A stretch of 64,000 nt of DNA, from assembly GCF_001591585.1 (NCBI RefSeq), contig NZ_BCVE01000005.1, forward strand, positions 1-64,000, in the 5' to 3' direction. The notes under the pieces were generated by a model. The model did not search any database. It saw nothing but the letters and a program-made list of their open reading frames with translations, and was not told where the DNA came from. The first letter of the stretch is position 1. The number at the start of each line of letters is the position of its first letter. Positions 27,277 through 34,979 of the stretch are shown here, piece by piece. The DNA comes from Niallia circulans NBRC 13626 (GTDB taxonomy: Bacteria > Bacillota > Bacilli > Bacillales > Cytobacillaceae). The position numbers and the translations under genes are program-made.

Positions 27277-27662
27277 GCCTCATACACTTCAATTGGTAAC
27301 CCATCAGGATCAGCAAAAAAAGTAAACTTTTTGTTCGTAAATGGATCGATCCGAATATCTTCAACTGTAATATTATTCGATTGTAAATATTGTACAGTTT
27401 CTTCTATGTTATTTACTTCAAAGGCAATATGACGTAAGCCGGCAGCCTCAGGATAACTTGGTCTTTCTCTTGGTTTAGGAAAGGAAAATAGTTCGATTTG
27501 ATAGATATTGTTTACTAAAAGGTCTAGCTTATAAGAGTCCCTTTCTTCTCTGTATACTTCATTTATTGGCTTAAATCCTAAAAGCTCCACATAAAAATGT
27601 TTTGATACTTCGTAATTGCTGCAAATAATCGCTATATGATGAATCTTATTTACATTAAACAT
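27273..27662 (-). CDS. VOC-family (glyoxalase/bleomycin resistance-like) protein
   Basis: A small metal-binding dioxygenase/lyase fold protein of unknown substrate. The ATG at 27662 (MFNVNKIHHIAIICSNY) has AGGAG eight bases upstream and is preferred to 27680. The 129-residue product has two beta-alpha-beta-beta-beta units with metal-ligand candidates: His in KIHHIAI, Glu in IELFSFP, His in GLRHIAFEV and Glu in PIEVYEA. It resembles the GloA2-like group of small Bacillus VOC proteins. It stands alone upstream of galE on the same strand. Confidence 0.88.
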   Translation of the reverse strand: MFNVNKIHHIAIICSNYEVSKHFYVELLGFKPINEVYREERDSYKLDLLVNNIYQIELFSFPKPRERPSYPEAAGLRHIAFEVNNIEETVQYLQSNNITVEDIRIDPFTNKKFTFFADPDGLPIEVYEA

Positions 27663-27746
27663 TTTATTACTCCTTTTCATTTAAAAATAAGCATCGTCAT
27701 GTTAGAAAAAGCGAAGAAATTGTCTGGATTCCTTCGCCTCTATGTA

Positions 27747-28709
27747 TTATTTATTGTGCCATTTCCATGCACTCTCAATAATTGTCTCTAAGCCTCTTTC
27801 TGTTTTCCAGCCTAATTCGCTGGATATTTTCTCCGAGGAAGCAACTAATCTTGCAGGGTCCCCTGCTCTTCTATCACCTAGAATTACATTTGCCTTTGTG
27901 CCAGTAACCTTTTCACACATATCAATTACTTGTTTGACAGAATAGCCTACTCCGTTACCTACATTATAGGTTTCTGCTTCCTTTTTTCCATTTAATAGAG
28001 CGTCTAATGCAGCTATATGAGCATTAGCTAAATCTGTCACATGGATGTAATCACGAATGCAAGTCCCATCCTCGGTTGGATAATCTGTACCAAAGACAGA
28101 AATAGACTCTCTCTCTCCTAATAATTGTTGAAGAATAATAGGAATTAAGTGTGTTTCTGGGTCATGACTTTCCCCGATTTCACCAGATACATGAGCACCA
28201 GCAGCATTGAAATAGCGTAAAACCACATAATGAAGACCATATGCGGTATGAAAATCAGCTAAAATTTGTTCTACCATTAATTTTGATCTTCCATACGGAT
28301 TAATAGGTGCTGTTTCTGATGTTTCTACAATGATTTCTTCTTTTGGAATTCCATATGTAGCTGCAGTTGAAGAGAAAATAAAGTTTTTCACCTTATATTT
28401 CAACATGACATTTAATAACGTTAATGTATTGGCTACATTATTCTCATAATATTTATATGGGTCTTGAACAGACTCCCCGACTAGACTATATGCTGCAAAA
28501 TGCATAACAGCTTTAATTGGATATTTAGAAAAAATCGCTTCTAAATCGTCTACATTCCCTAGATCCCCTTTTACAAAAATAGCACGCGAATCTACTGCTT
28601 CCTCGTGACCTGTAGCAAGATTATCTAATACAATCACTTCTTCTTTTTCTACTAATTCTTTAACCAAATGACTACCAATATAGCCAGCTCCACCTACTAC
28701 TAATATCAT
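27747..28709 (-). CDS. galE: GalE, UDP-glucose 4-epimerase
   Basis: Interconverts UDP-glucose and UDP-galactose (or the N-acetyl forms) for envelope polysaccharides. The ATG at 28709 follows AAAGGAG; the 24-base longer frame is not needed. The 320-residue protein starts MILVVGGAGYIGSH (NAD-binding GxxGxxG). The catalytic set is S in FSSTAATYG and the YxxxK in NPYGRSKLMVEQ. RYFNAAGAHVSG and RDYIHVTDLANAH are further family marks. It lies divergent from the glucanase gene, beside teichoic acid genes that use such nucleotides. Confidence 0.95.
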   Translation of the reverse strand: MILVVGGAGYIGSHLVKELVEKEEVIVLDNLATGHEEAVDSRAIFVKGDLGNVDDLEAIFSKYPIKAVMHFAAYSLVGESVQDPYKYYENNVANTLTLLNVMLKYKVKNFIFSSTAATYGIPKEEIIVETSETAPINPYGRSKLMVEQILADFHTAYGLHYVVLRYFNAAGAHVSGEIGESHDPETHLIPIILQQLLGERESISVFGTDYPTEDGTCIRDYIHVTDLANAHIAALDALLNGKKEAETYNVGNGVGYSVKQVIDMCEKVTGTKANVILGDRRAGDPARLVASSEKISSELGWKTERGLETIIESAWKWHNK

Positions 28710-28870
28710 AGATAAATCTCCTTTTAGTAACATTTTATCCTCTCTCCTATTTTATCACATTTTTTGTAAAAATTTTTTACAGTAAGATTTTAATCGCAAA
28801 TTGGCACTAAAAAAGAAATATCCTATTGTCAAATAGACAAAAGCATAGTATCTTTAAATAGACTCAAATG

Positions 28871-28886
28871 CAGAAAACGCTTTCAA
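28871..28886 (+). promoter_or_regulatory. CcpA cre-like site 1 upstream of the glucanase gene
   Basis: CAGAAAACGCTTTCAA matches the catabolite-response consensus WTGNAARCGNWWWCAW at all but one core position. It lies about 200 bp before the glucanase start and 160 bp upstream of galE, so either could be controlled. Confidence 0.65.
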
Positions 28887-28932
28887 CTTTTCTAATCTAT
28901 CATTTTAACAACAACATTTTATTTTGCTATTT

Positions 28933-28949
28933 TGCGCAAACGTTTTCAC
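28933..28949 (+). promoter_or_regulatory. CcpA cre-like site 2 upstream of the glucanase gene
   Basis: TGCGCAAACGTTTTCAC contains the central AAACGTTTTCA of a cre site with two mismatches outside it. Two sites about 60 bp apart before a starch-degrading enzyme fit glucose repression. Confidence 0.6.
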
Positions 28950-29081
28950 TGATGCCCCATCATGAACTCACTTTCTTAATAAATCACCTTTATCCCATTA
29001 GGGCAATCGTTTTCTTTGAAGTACATAGGTAGTAACAGAAGTCTTTCTGTTCTCATAAAAAAATGGAAAGGAGAATGTTTT

Positions 29082-32000
29082 TTGAAAACAAAAAATCATC
29101 CTTATCTCGTACTATGTTTAATTTTTCTTCTTATTTTCAGCAGCTTTGGAGGCTATCTTCCAAGTAAAAAGGCAAAAGCAGATAATTTACCAGATTCTCC
29201 TATCGTCAATGCTGATAAGTCTGTGCAATTCTCCTATGATAATGCATCGGCACAGGACGTGAAAGTGGCAGGAAGCTTTACTGACTGGCAAAATGGAGCA
29301 TTAAGCATGAAAAAGGACAAAGACAATCGCTGGTCCCTTTCTATTTCAAATCTAGCAGCTGGCGTCTATCAATATAAGTTTATTGTTGATAATGAATGGA
29401 TAACAGATCCAGCCAATGAGATTTTGGAAGATGGCAATAGTCGCTTTGTTGTTCCCGGCTTAAACCTTGATTCTATACCGGTGAAGGTTGAAAAAAATAA
29501 ATCATACCCATTAGAAGCGACCCTAGTTAATAAAGATGGCAGTACACAAAAAGAAACAGAGCTTACGTGGTCACTTAAAGAGAAAGTAGAAGGGATTAAC
29601 ATTGTTGATGGCCAACTAACAATACAGGACAATGCAAAAGCTAATGAATCCTTTATCCTGCTTGCTGATAAGGATGGGGAAAAGGTAGAAAAGAAAATTG
29701 ATATTGTTGGCAATATGTATTCGTATACTATTAACTATTATCGTCTAGATGAAGACTATACGAAATGGGATTTATGGATTTTTAACAGTGGGGTTCCTGA
29801 TAATGGCTTTCCATTTACAGAGAAAGTGACAAATGATTATACGTTTACAAGTGGGAACTATTCTTTTCCAGAAAATGAAATAACGATTATTCCTCGCAAA
29901 GGAAATTGGGAAGCGCAAGATATACAGAACTCTATTAAAATAGCGGATGGCAAACAAGCTGCTGAAGCATGGATAATTGAAGGGGTAGAAACTGTTTTCT
30001 ATACAAAAGATGATGCTATTAACGCAATAAAAGATTTAAAAGGAGGGGATTATGTAAGGCGCCATATTCAGTTTATGTATGATCGTCCTGATTTGGATTA
30101 TAAAGACTGGAATATATGGGTATGGGGGACTGGTGTGAAGGATGATCAAATCGATTTTGATCAAAACCTTCACGGGAAGGCGACTGCAACAATTAATGTA
30201 AGTGAAGCAGCCCAAAGCGTTGGATTTATTTTACGAAAAGGCGAAAATTGGGATACAGCTGTTAAAGAAGGAAATGGAGATCGCTACATATCTCTAAATA
30301 CATCGGATTTAATCACAAAGGTTTATGTTACAAGTAGGCAAGAGGAGCTATTTATTGTGCCTGAAGTTACTGGACCCGTTTTAGAAAAAGGAAATGCTAC
30401 CTTCTACTATAGAGACAAAGATTTATATGCAAAGAATGAAATGGATAAACTAGAAAAGGTAGAACTTCAATTTAATGGAAAACGTTATAATATGACGAAT
30501 GAAGCAAAAAATGAGCGTTTTTCCTATACAATTGAAAATATCCCAGAAGGAAAGCATCCCTATTCTTTCTTTGTAACAATCGATGGGATCGAAACAGAAG
30601 TAACTGATCCCTATAATACGGAAAATGGCACATCCATGCTTGTTTATGAAAAAGCAGATTTTAACTTGCTTACGGATATCACTCCAAAAGAAGCGACTTA
30701 TAACGACAATGCCGTCCTTTCCGTTGATTGGCAAACAAACAAAAATACAGCTATCCGTGAAGTGTATGCTGATTTAAGCGCTATTGGCGGAAAAGGAAAA
30801 GTAGCAATTGATCCACAATTAAAGGAACTTACCATCGCTATTGACCAAAATACAACTACAGGAACGAAAGAAATTCCGGTATATATTACTGATCAGTATG
30901 GCAACATTCATACCGAGCAAGCAAAAATCACAGTTAAAGCAAGACAATCAGTGGGAAAAGATGATTTTGACTGGGATGAAGCAAGGATTTACTTTATGCT
31001 AACAGACCGATTCTTTGATGGAGATTCATTGAACAATGATCCATCTGGCATTGGCTATGATACAAGTAAACCTGGAACCTATCATGGTGGAGACTTTAAA
31101 GGAATTACAAAAAAGCTAGATTATCTCGAAAATCTAGGCATCAATACAATATGGATTAATCCTATAGTAGAAAATATTAAGTATGATGTTCGCTATGAAA
31201 ATCCAGATACTCCTTATTATGCGTACCATGGATATTGGGCTAGTAATTTTGAAAAATTGAATCCTCATTTTGGAACAATGGAGGATTTCCATGAACTAAT
31301 TGATGCAGCCCATGAGCGTGGAATAAAAATTATGGTGGACGTTGTCGTAAATCATGCGGGCTATGGGTTAAAAGCAAGTGATGCCGTAAAGGATGGAAAA
31401 ATCGCTAACTTCCCTACTGCTGATGATAGAAATCGTTTTGCTGGAATGTTCCGTGATGGAGGCACAGATACTGTACAAGGCGAGCTATCAGGACTGCCTG
31501 ATTTCTTAACGGAAAATCCAGATGTAAGGAACCAAATTGTAGATTGGCAAACTAGCTGGATTGAAAAATCAAAGACAGCGAAAGGAAATACCATTGATTA
31601 CTTCCGCGTGGATACCGTAAAACACGTTGAGAATACAACGTGGTCAAGCTTTAAAAATGAATTAACAAAAATTTTACCAACCTTTAAATTAATTGGAGAA
31701 GCATGGGGAGCTCAAGTGAATGATGACCAAGGCTATTTAAATAGCGGTATGATGGACTCCTTATTAGACTTTGACTTTAAGAATTTAGCACGTGACTTTG
31801 CAAATGGTGATATAGAACGTGTCCAAAGAGCTTTAGAAGATAGAAACAATAAGCTTTCAAACACAGGTACATTAGGACAATTTCTAGGTAGCCATGATGA
31901 AGACGGCTTTTTAGAGTCTGTAGATGGTGATATTGGAAAGCTTAAGCTTGCAGCCGCATTGCAAATCACCTCTAAAGGTCAACCTGTCATTTACTATGGA

Positions 32001-32696
32001 GAAGAGCTTGGTCTGTCAGGAGCAAATAATTATCCATACTATGATAACCGCTATGACATGGATTGGAATCTAACGGAAAACAATGAGGTTCTGGAGCACT
32101 ATACAAAACTATTAAATGTTAGAAAAGAATACTCCAGCATATTTTCTAAAGGGACTCGTGCTCACATAGCAGGTAGTGATGCGGAAGGTTATTCTGTATT
32201 TAAACGAGAATACTCAAATCAACAAGTTTTTGTTGCCTTAAATACGAAGGAAACAGCGACAGAAGCTGCCTTTGAAGTTCCATTTATGAAGGAAGCAGTA
32301 GATTTATATTCTGGTAAAACATATTCTGTTAGTGAAAATAAAATTACGATAACTATTCCTTCTAGAGAAGACGGCGGAACTGTTTTATTAGTAGATGCGG
32401 AGCAAGCAGAGCCACCTCAACCAGAGGTACCTTCTACTCCTGGAGAAACGGATTCAGAAACACCTCCAACATCTAATGATAACGGAGTGAAAAAGCCTAA
32501 ATCAGATGGTTCCAAAAATCAAGGTTCTCATCAAGCAGCAGAAACCCCCAGCATTCCAAACAAAGGAAATGGAAAAGCTCTTCCTAATACTGCAACTGAC
32601 TCCTATAACCATATTTTAATCGGTTTAGGTCTGCTAGTAATTGGAATTGGAACGGTAATATTTATTCGAAGAAAGAAACACACAGCAGATGAATAA
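29082..32696 (+). CDS. Cell-wall-anchored GH13 alpha-glucanase (amylase/amylopullulanase type) with CBM41 domains
   Basis: An extracellular starch/glycogen-degrading enzyme. I choose the TTG at 29082 because GGAAAGGAG lies eight bases upstream and it gives a clean signal peptide (KTKNHPYLVLCLIFLLIFSS); an ATG at 29016 in the same frame has no such site. Domains in order are: a CBM48/AMPK-like glycogen-binding fold (VAGSFTDWQNG, about residue 60); two CBM41-type pullulanase-associated modules (YTKWDLWIF and YKDWNIWVWGTG); beta linker domains; and the GH13 barrel from about residue 625 with DVVVNHAG, FRVDTVKH (nucleophile Asp), LIGEAWG (acid Glu) and GSHDED. The pullulanase YNWGYDP motif is not seen. 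The C-terminus has LPNTA, a membrane segment and RRKK, a sortase signal. Confidence 0.9.
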   Translation: MKTKNHPYLVLCLIFLLIFSSFGGYLPSKKAKADNLPDSPIVNADKSVQFSYDNASAQDVKVAGSFTDWQNGALSMKKDKDNRWSLSISNLAAGVYQYKFIVDNEWITDPANEILEDGNSRFVVPGLNLDSIPVKVEKNKSYPLEATLVNKDGSTQKETELTWSLKEKVEGINIVDGQLTIQDNAKANESFILLADKDGEKVEKKIDIVGNMYSYTINYYRLDEDYTKWDLWIFNSGVPDNGFPFTEKVTNDYTFTSGNYSFPENEITIIPRKGNWEAQDIQNSIKIADGKQAAEAWIIEGVETVFYTKDDAINAIKDLKGGDYVRRHIQFMYDRPDLDYKDWNIWVWGTGVKDDQIDFDQNLHGKATATINVSEAAQSVGFILRKGENWDTAVKEGNGDRYISLNTSDLITKVYVTSRQEELFIVPEVTGPVLEKGNATFYYRDKDLYAKNEMDKLEKVELQFNGKRYNMTNEAKNERFSYTIENIPEGKHPYSFFVTIDGIETEVTDPYNTENGTSMLVYEKADFNLLTDITPKEATYNDNAVLSVDWQTNKNTAIREVYADLSAIGGKGKVAIDPQLKELTIAIDQNTTTGTKEIPVYITDQYGNIHTEQAKITVKARQSVGKDDFDWDEARIYFMLTDRFFDGDSLNNDPSGIGYDTSKPGTYHGGDFKGITKKLDYLENLGINTIWINPIVENIKYDVRYENPDTPYYAYHGYWASNFEKLNPHFGTMEDFHELIDAAHERGIKIMVDVVVNHAGYGLKASDAVKDGKIANFPTADDRNRFAGMFRDGGTDTVQGELSGLPDFLTENPDVRNQIVDWQTSWIEKSKTAKGNTIDYFRVDTVKHVENTTWSSFKNELTKILPTFKLIGEAWGAQVNDDQGYLNSGMMDSLLDFDFKNLARDFANGDIERVQRALEDRNNKLSNTGTLGQFLGSHDEDGFLESVDGDIGKLKLAAALQITSKGQPVIYYGEELGLSGANNYPYYDNRYDMDWNLTENNEVLEHYTKLLNVRKEYSSIFSKGTRAHIAGSDAEGYSVFKREYSNQQVFVALNTKETATEAAFEVPFMKEAVDLYSGKTYSVSENKITITIPSREDGGTVLLVDAEQAEPPQPEVPSTPGETDSETPPTSNDNGVKKPKSDGSKNQGSHQAAETPSIPNKGNGKALPNTATDSYNHILIGLGLLVIGIGTVIFIRRKKHTADE

Positions 32697-32697
32697 G

Positions 32698-32736
32698 AAA
32701 ATACCAGATAAGGGTTTCTCCTTATCTGGTATTTTC
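32698..32736. terminator. Bidirectional terminator between glucanase and tarA
   Basis: AAAATACCAGATAAGG pairs perfectly with CCTTATCTGGTATTTT. It separates convergent genes and reaches the tarA stop codon. Confidence 0.92.
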
Positions 32737-33481
32737 AGCTTGTTTTTCTTTGCTTATAAATAGAATAGAAAAAGGAGACATGCCCAACGACATTGCGTTT
32801 CCATAATCTTCTAGGTTCTTTTCCCATTCGATATAACCACTCAAGACGGAGATCGCGAAAAATTTTAGGAGCTCTTGTCACTTCACCGGAAGAAAAATCA
32901 ATAAAAGCACCTACTGCCATCGTAATCGTACACTTTAGCTTTGAACGATATTCATTAATCCATTGTTCCTGTAACGGCATCCCAAATCCTACTAAAAGGA
33001 TATCTGCTTTACTCTCATTAATCTGACTAATTATATTTTCCGTATTCTCTTTCGGGAAATAACCATCCTGGTTCCCTACAAATAAAATATTCTGATATGT
33101 TTGCTGCAGCCGCTCTTGAGCCTTTTGTGCGACACCAGGTTTAGCTCCCAAAAGAAACACTCGAAATGATTGGTTATGCTTCTCTTCATTTAATGACTCA
33201 AATAAAGCCGGAATAAAATCTGTCCCATTTAAATTTTCCTTAAAAGAGAAGCCAAAAAGCTTAGCACCCATTTCAATACCAATTCCGTCATTTAACAATA
33301 AATCAGCATTATTCAGCATATCACGATATTCTGCATCCTTTTGCGCAATATTATATCCATGATCATTTAGAAAAAAAACATCCGTTGCTTTTCTTTCGTC
33401 TAGTTTTTCCTTTATATACGTAATAGCTTCTTTTGAGCTTATAACATTTACTTTTAAATTTCCTAGCCATTTCTTATCCAT
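32735..33481 (-). CDS. tarA: TarA/TagA, N-acetylmannosaminyltransferase (WecG/TagA/CpsF family)
   Basis: Adds ManNAc to GlcNAc-PP-undecaprenol, the second step of wall teichoic acid linkage-unit synthesis after TagO. The ATG at 33481 (MDKKWLGNLKVNVIS) has AGGGG upstream; the longer frame to 33553 is not supported. The 248-residue product has the family motifs LLNDGIGIEMGAKLFG (catalytic Asp region), FLLGAKPGVA and VGFGMPLQEQWI, plus a C-terminal RLEWLYRMGKEPRRLWKR basic tail for membrane binding. It lies apart from the other tar genes, by itself. Confidence 0.92.
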   Translation of the reverse strand: MDKKWLGNLKVNVISSKEAITYIKEKLDERKATDVFFLNDHGYNIAQKDAEYRDMLNNADLLLNDGIGIEMGAKLFGFSFKENLNGTDFIPALFESLNEEKHNQSFRVFLLGAKPGVAQKAQERLQQTYQNILFVGNQDGYFPKENTENIISQINESKADILLVGFGMPLQEQWINEYRSKLKCTITMAVGAFIDFSSGEVTRAPKIFRDLRLEWLYRMGKEPRRLWKRNVVGHVSFFYSIYKQRKTS

Positions 33482-33725
33482 TTTGTATCCCCTAATGAGA
33501 AATTTTTTAAAAAAGCCCTTTTCTATTATATAAAAATTGTCTACTAGAAACAATTCATGCTAGTAATACCTCTCTCATTCTATACTGTACAATTTACAAT
33601 ATTTACTATTTTTCCTTTTTTAAGAAATATTTACTATGCCGATGTTGGAATATGTCGAAAGTTTTCATATGAAAATGTTTTTAACTTTTGCATAATAGTG
33701 ATAAAATTTTACTGTACAATTAACA

Positions 33726-33825
33726 GATAAAGGCAAACCATCTGAAAGGGTGGGACGCAAAGCTTCAGGTCTAAGGTAGATTTTTTTACTATGATGGCTG
33801 GGCCACCTTATATTCTATAAGGAGG
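33726..33825 (+). promoter_or_regulatory. Cyclic di-GMP-I (GEMM-I) riboswitch controlling a SinI-like gene
   Basis: The segment has the class I c-di-GMP aptamer hallmarks: GGCAAACC, a P2 helix closed by a GAAA tetraloop (CCATCT-GAAA-GGGTGG), the invariant GACGCAAAGC, a P3 arm with CTAAGG, and the 3' block ATGGCTGGGCCACC. Immediately after it, CCACCTTATA (33803-33812) can pair with TATAAGGAGG (33816-33825), the ribosome binding site of the next ORF, at nine of ten positions. The same CCTTA can instead close the aptamer by pairing with TAAAGG (33728-33733). Ligand binding would then free the ribosome site, so I infer a translational ON switch; direction is not proven. Confidence 0.9.
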
Positions 33826-33834
33826 TTAATTATC

Positions 33835-33984
33835 ATGATTAATTTGTTTCCCACCGAAATTCAAACTGAAAGATATTTAGACAGTGAATGGTTATCGCTT
33901 ATCTCGGAGGCAAAAAAGCAGGGCTTAACGCATGAAGAAGTCCGTGCAGTGTTAACAATACTAGAAAATAGAATAAATTTTTAG
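33835..33984 (+). CDS. SinI-like antirepressor, 49 residues
   Basis: SinI binds and inactivates the biofilm repressor SinR through a two-helix hook. This 49-residue protein contains the SinI-domain core LDSEWLSLISEAKKQGLT followed by HEEVRAVLTIL, matching the LD.EW..LI.EA...GLT.EEIR pattern. There is no DNA-binding domain. The ATG follows AAGGAGG ten bases upstream, the site that can be masked by the riboswitch. No sinR lies in the window, so the partner must be elsewhere. A terminator 27 bp after the stop makes this a single-gene unit. It may be a paralogue rather than the sinIR-operon sinI. Confidence 0.88.
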   Translation: MINLFPTEIQTERYLDSEWLSLISEAKKQGLTHEEVRAVLTILENRINF

Positions 33985-34011
33985 AATATTTTAAAATATG
34001 ATAGCGTTTCA

Positions 34012-34043
34012 ACCTTAATAGCGAATCTATTAAGGTATTTTTT
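34012..34043 (+). terminator. Terminator of the riboswitch/SinI-like unit
   Basis: ACCTTAATAG (34012-34021) pairs perfectly with CTATTAAGGT (34027-34036), followed by T-run. Confidence 0.9.
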
Positions 34044-34210
34044 CTCTTTTATGTCACCCGCAAAAAAAAAAGTGTCACATTGGACACTAAATAATGGGGA
34101 ATAAAAGCGAAGTGTGTATTGATTTTTTCTAATAAAGGATGGATGTTTCAAAGAAAGAGCTTTGAAACGGAAAGATAATTTTGGCGTGAGTAGTGTATAG
34201 AGTGAAAGCC

Positions 34211-34357
34211 TTAAGATGTTGGGGAAGTACGAGAGATAGTTTCCATCTGAATAATATGTTCTAGCTGTTTTATTCTTACATTACATTGTTCTAATTTTTC
34301 ATTAGTCTTGGCCTGCATTTTAATTAATGTAACCATTAACTCTGGTACATTATTCAC
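34211..34357 (-). CDS. Small protein, 48 residues, downstream of ssbB
   Basis: A GTG at 34357 follows AAAGGAGG at ideal spacing, 14 bp after the ssbB stop. The frame reads MNNVPELMVTLIKMQAKTNEKL... and ends at 34211. The sequence is amphipathic and helical, probably a short coiled coil (LIKMQAKTNEKLEQCNVRIKQ has heptad-like spacing). No family is recognised. Tight linkage to ssbB suggests co-expression. Confidence 0.65.
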   Translation of the reverse strand: MNNVPELMVTLIKMQAKTNEKLEQCNVRIKQLEHIIQMETISRTSPTS

Positions 34358-34371
34358 CTTGTTTTCCTCCT

Positions 34372-34713
34372 TTAAGGAATGGTTTGTTCTAGTTTTCTAG
34401 GATCTAAGAAACGTACGGATTCGGCAATAACTTCTGTTACATAGACCTTTTTCCGATCCTGATTTTCATAGTTTCTTGTTTGTATTCGGCCAACGACTCC
34501 AACCAGAGAGCCTTTATGACAATACTGGGCTGTATTTTCCGCTACCTTATTCCAAAAGGTACATTGCACAAAATCAGCATCGTAATCACCAGCTTGATTC
34601 TTGTAGTTTCTATTTATTGCAACAGTCACATGAACAATGGAAGTTCCTTCTTGCGTTACTCGCAGTTCTGGATCTTTCGTTAGCCTTCCTACTAAAGTAA
34701 CTTGATTGATCAT
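34372..34713 (-). CDS. ssbB: SsbB-type single-stranded DNA-binding protein
   Basis: A 113-residue OB-fold SSB that lacks the acidic C-terminal tail of the replicative SsbA, which is the mark of the competence-associated SsbB (YwpH) of Bacillus. Motifs are MINQVTLVGRLTKDPELR, TVAINR, DFVQCTFWNKVAE and LVGVVGRIQTRNYE. The ATG follows GGGAG. SsbB protects incoming DNA during transformation, the same process as comFA/comFC at the left of the window. Confidence 0.93.
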   Translation of the reverse strand: MINQVTLVGRLTKDPELRVTQEGTSIVHVTVAINRNYKNQAGDYDADFVQCTFWNKVAENTAQYCHKGSLVGVVGRIQTRNYENQDRKKVYVTEVIAESVRFLDPRKLEQTIP

Positions 34714-34903
34714 CTTCTCCCTCCCTTCTCTCTTAAATTAGTAAAATCATACTATAAATTAGAGCAAAGGCAAAATGTCGAAAATTCAAGTTTTGAGCGT
34801 ATATCTATAAAGAAAACGAAGATTTCGCCTAAGCGATTTTTAAACTTCGGAGCAGAAATAGCGTTCAAATTTTAAGTTTTGCCTTTTTTATTTTATTAAT
34901 AAA

Positions 34904-34973
34904 AAAACTCCTTCAGGAATGTCTAGAAAAGGAATATCACTTCGCTTTTCCCAAACAATCTTGAAGGAGTTTT
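34904..34973 (-). terminator. Long-loop terminator of pgcA
   Basis: AAAACTCCTTCA (34904-34915) pairs with TGAAGGAGTTTT (34962-34973), and on the minus strand a T-run follows. The loop is about 46 bases. It ends just beyond the pgcA stop. Confidence 0.8.
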
Positions 34974-34979
34974 GGTAGA

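Noticed and set aside
29369-31969. Several minus-strand frames within the glucanase gene
   Set aside because: All are antisense to a clear GH13 gene, without ribosome sites.
33630-33645. Sigma-D-like promoter upstream of riboswitch 1
   Set aside because: GCCGATGT occurs, but the -35 at 15 bases is TTTA rather than TAAA, so the match is too weak.
34066-34100. Small hairpin GTGTC/GACAC after the SinI-like unit
   Set aside because: Five base pairs only and behind a much better terminator; no clear role.
34770-34880. ComK-box-like AAAA...TTTT elements upstream of ssbB
   Set aside because: AAAATTCAAGTTTT has a six-base instead of five-base spacing and I cannot find a second box at the required distance, so I do not annotate it.
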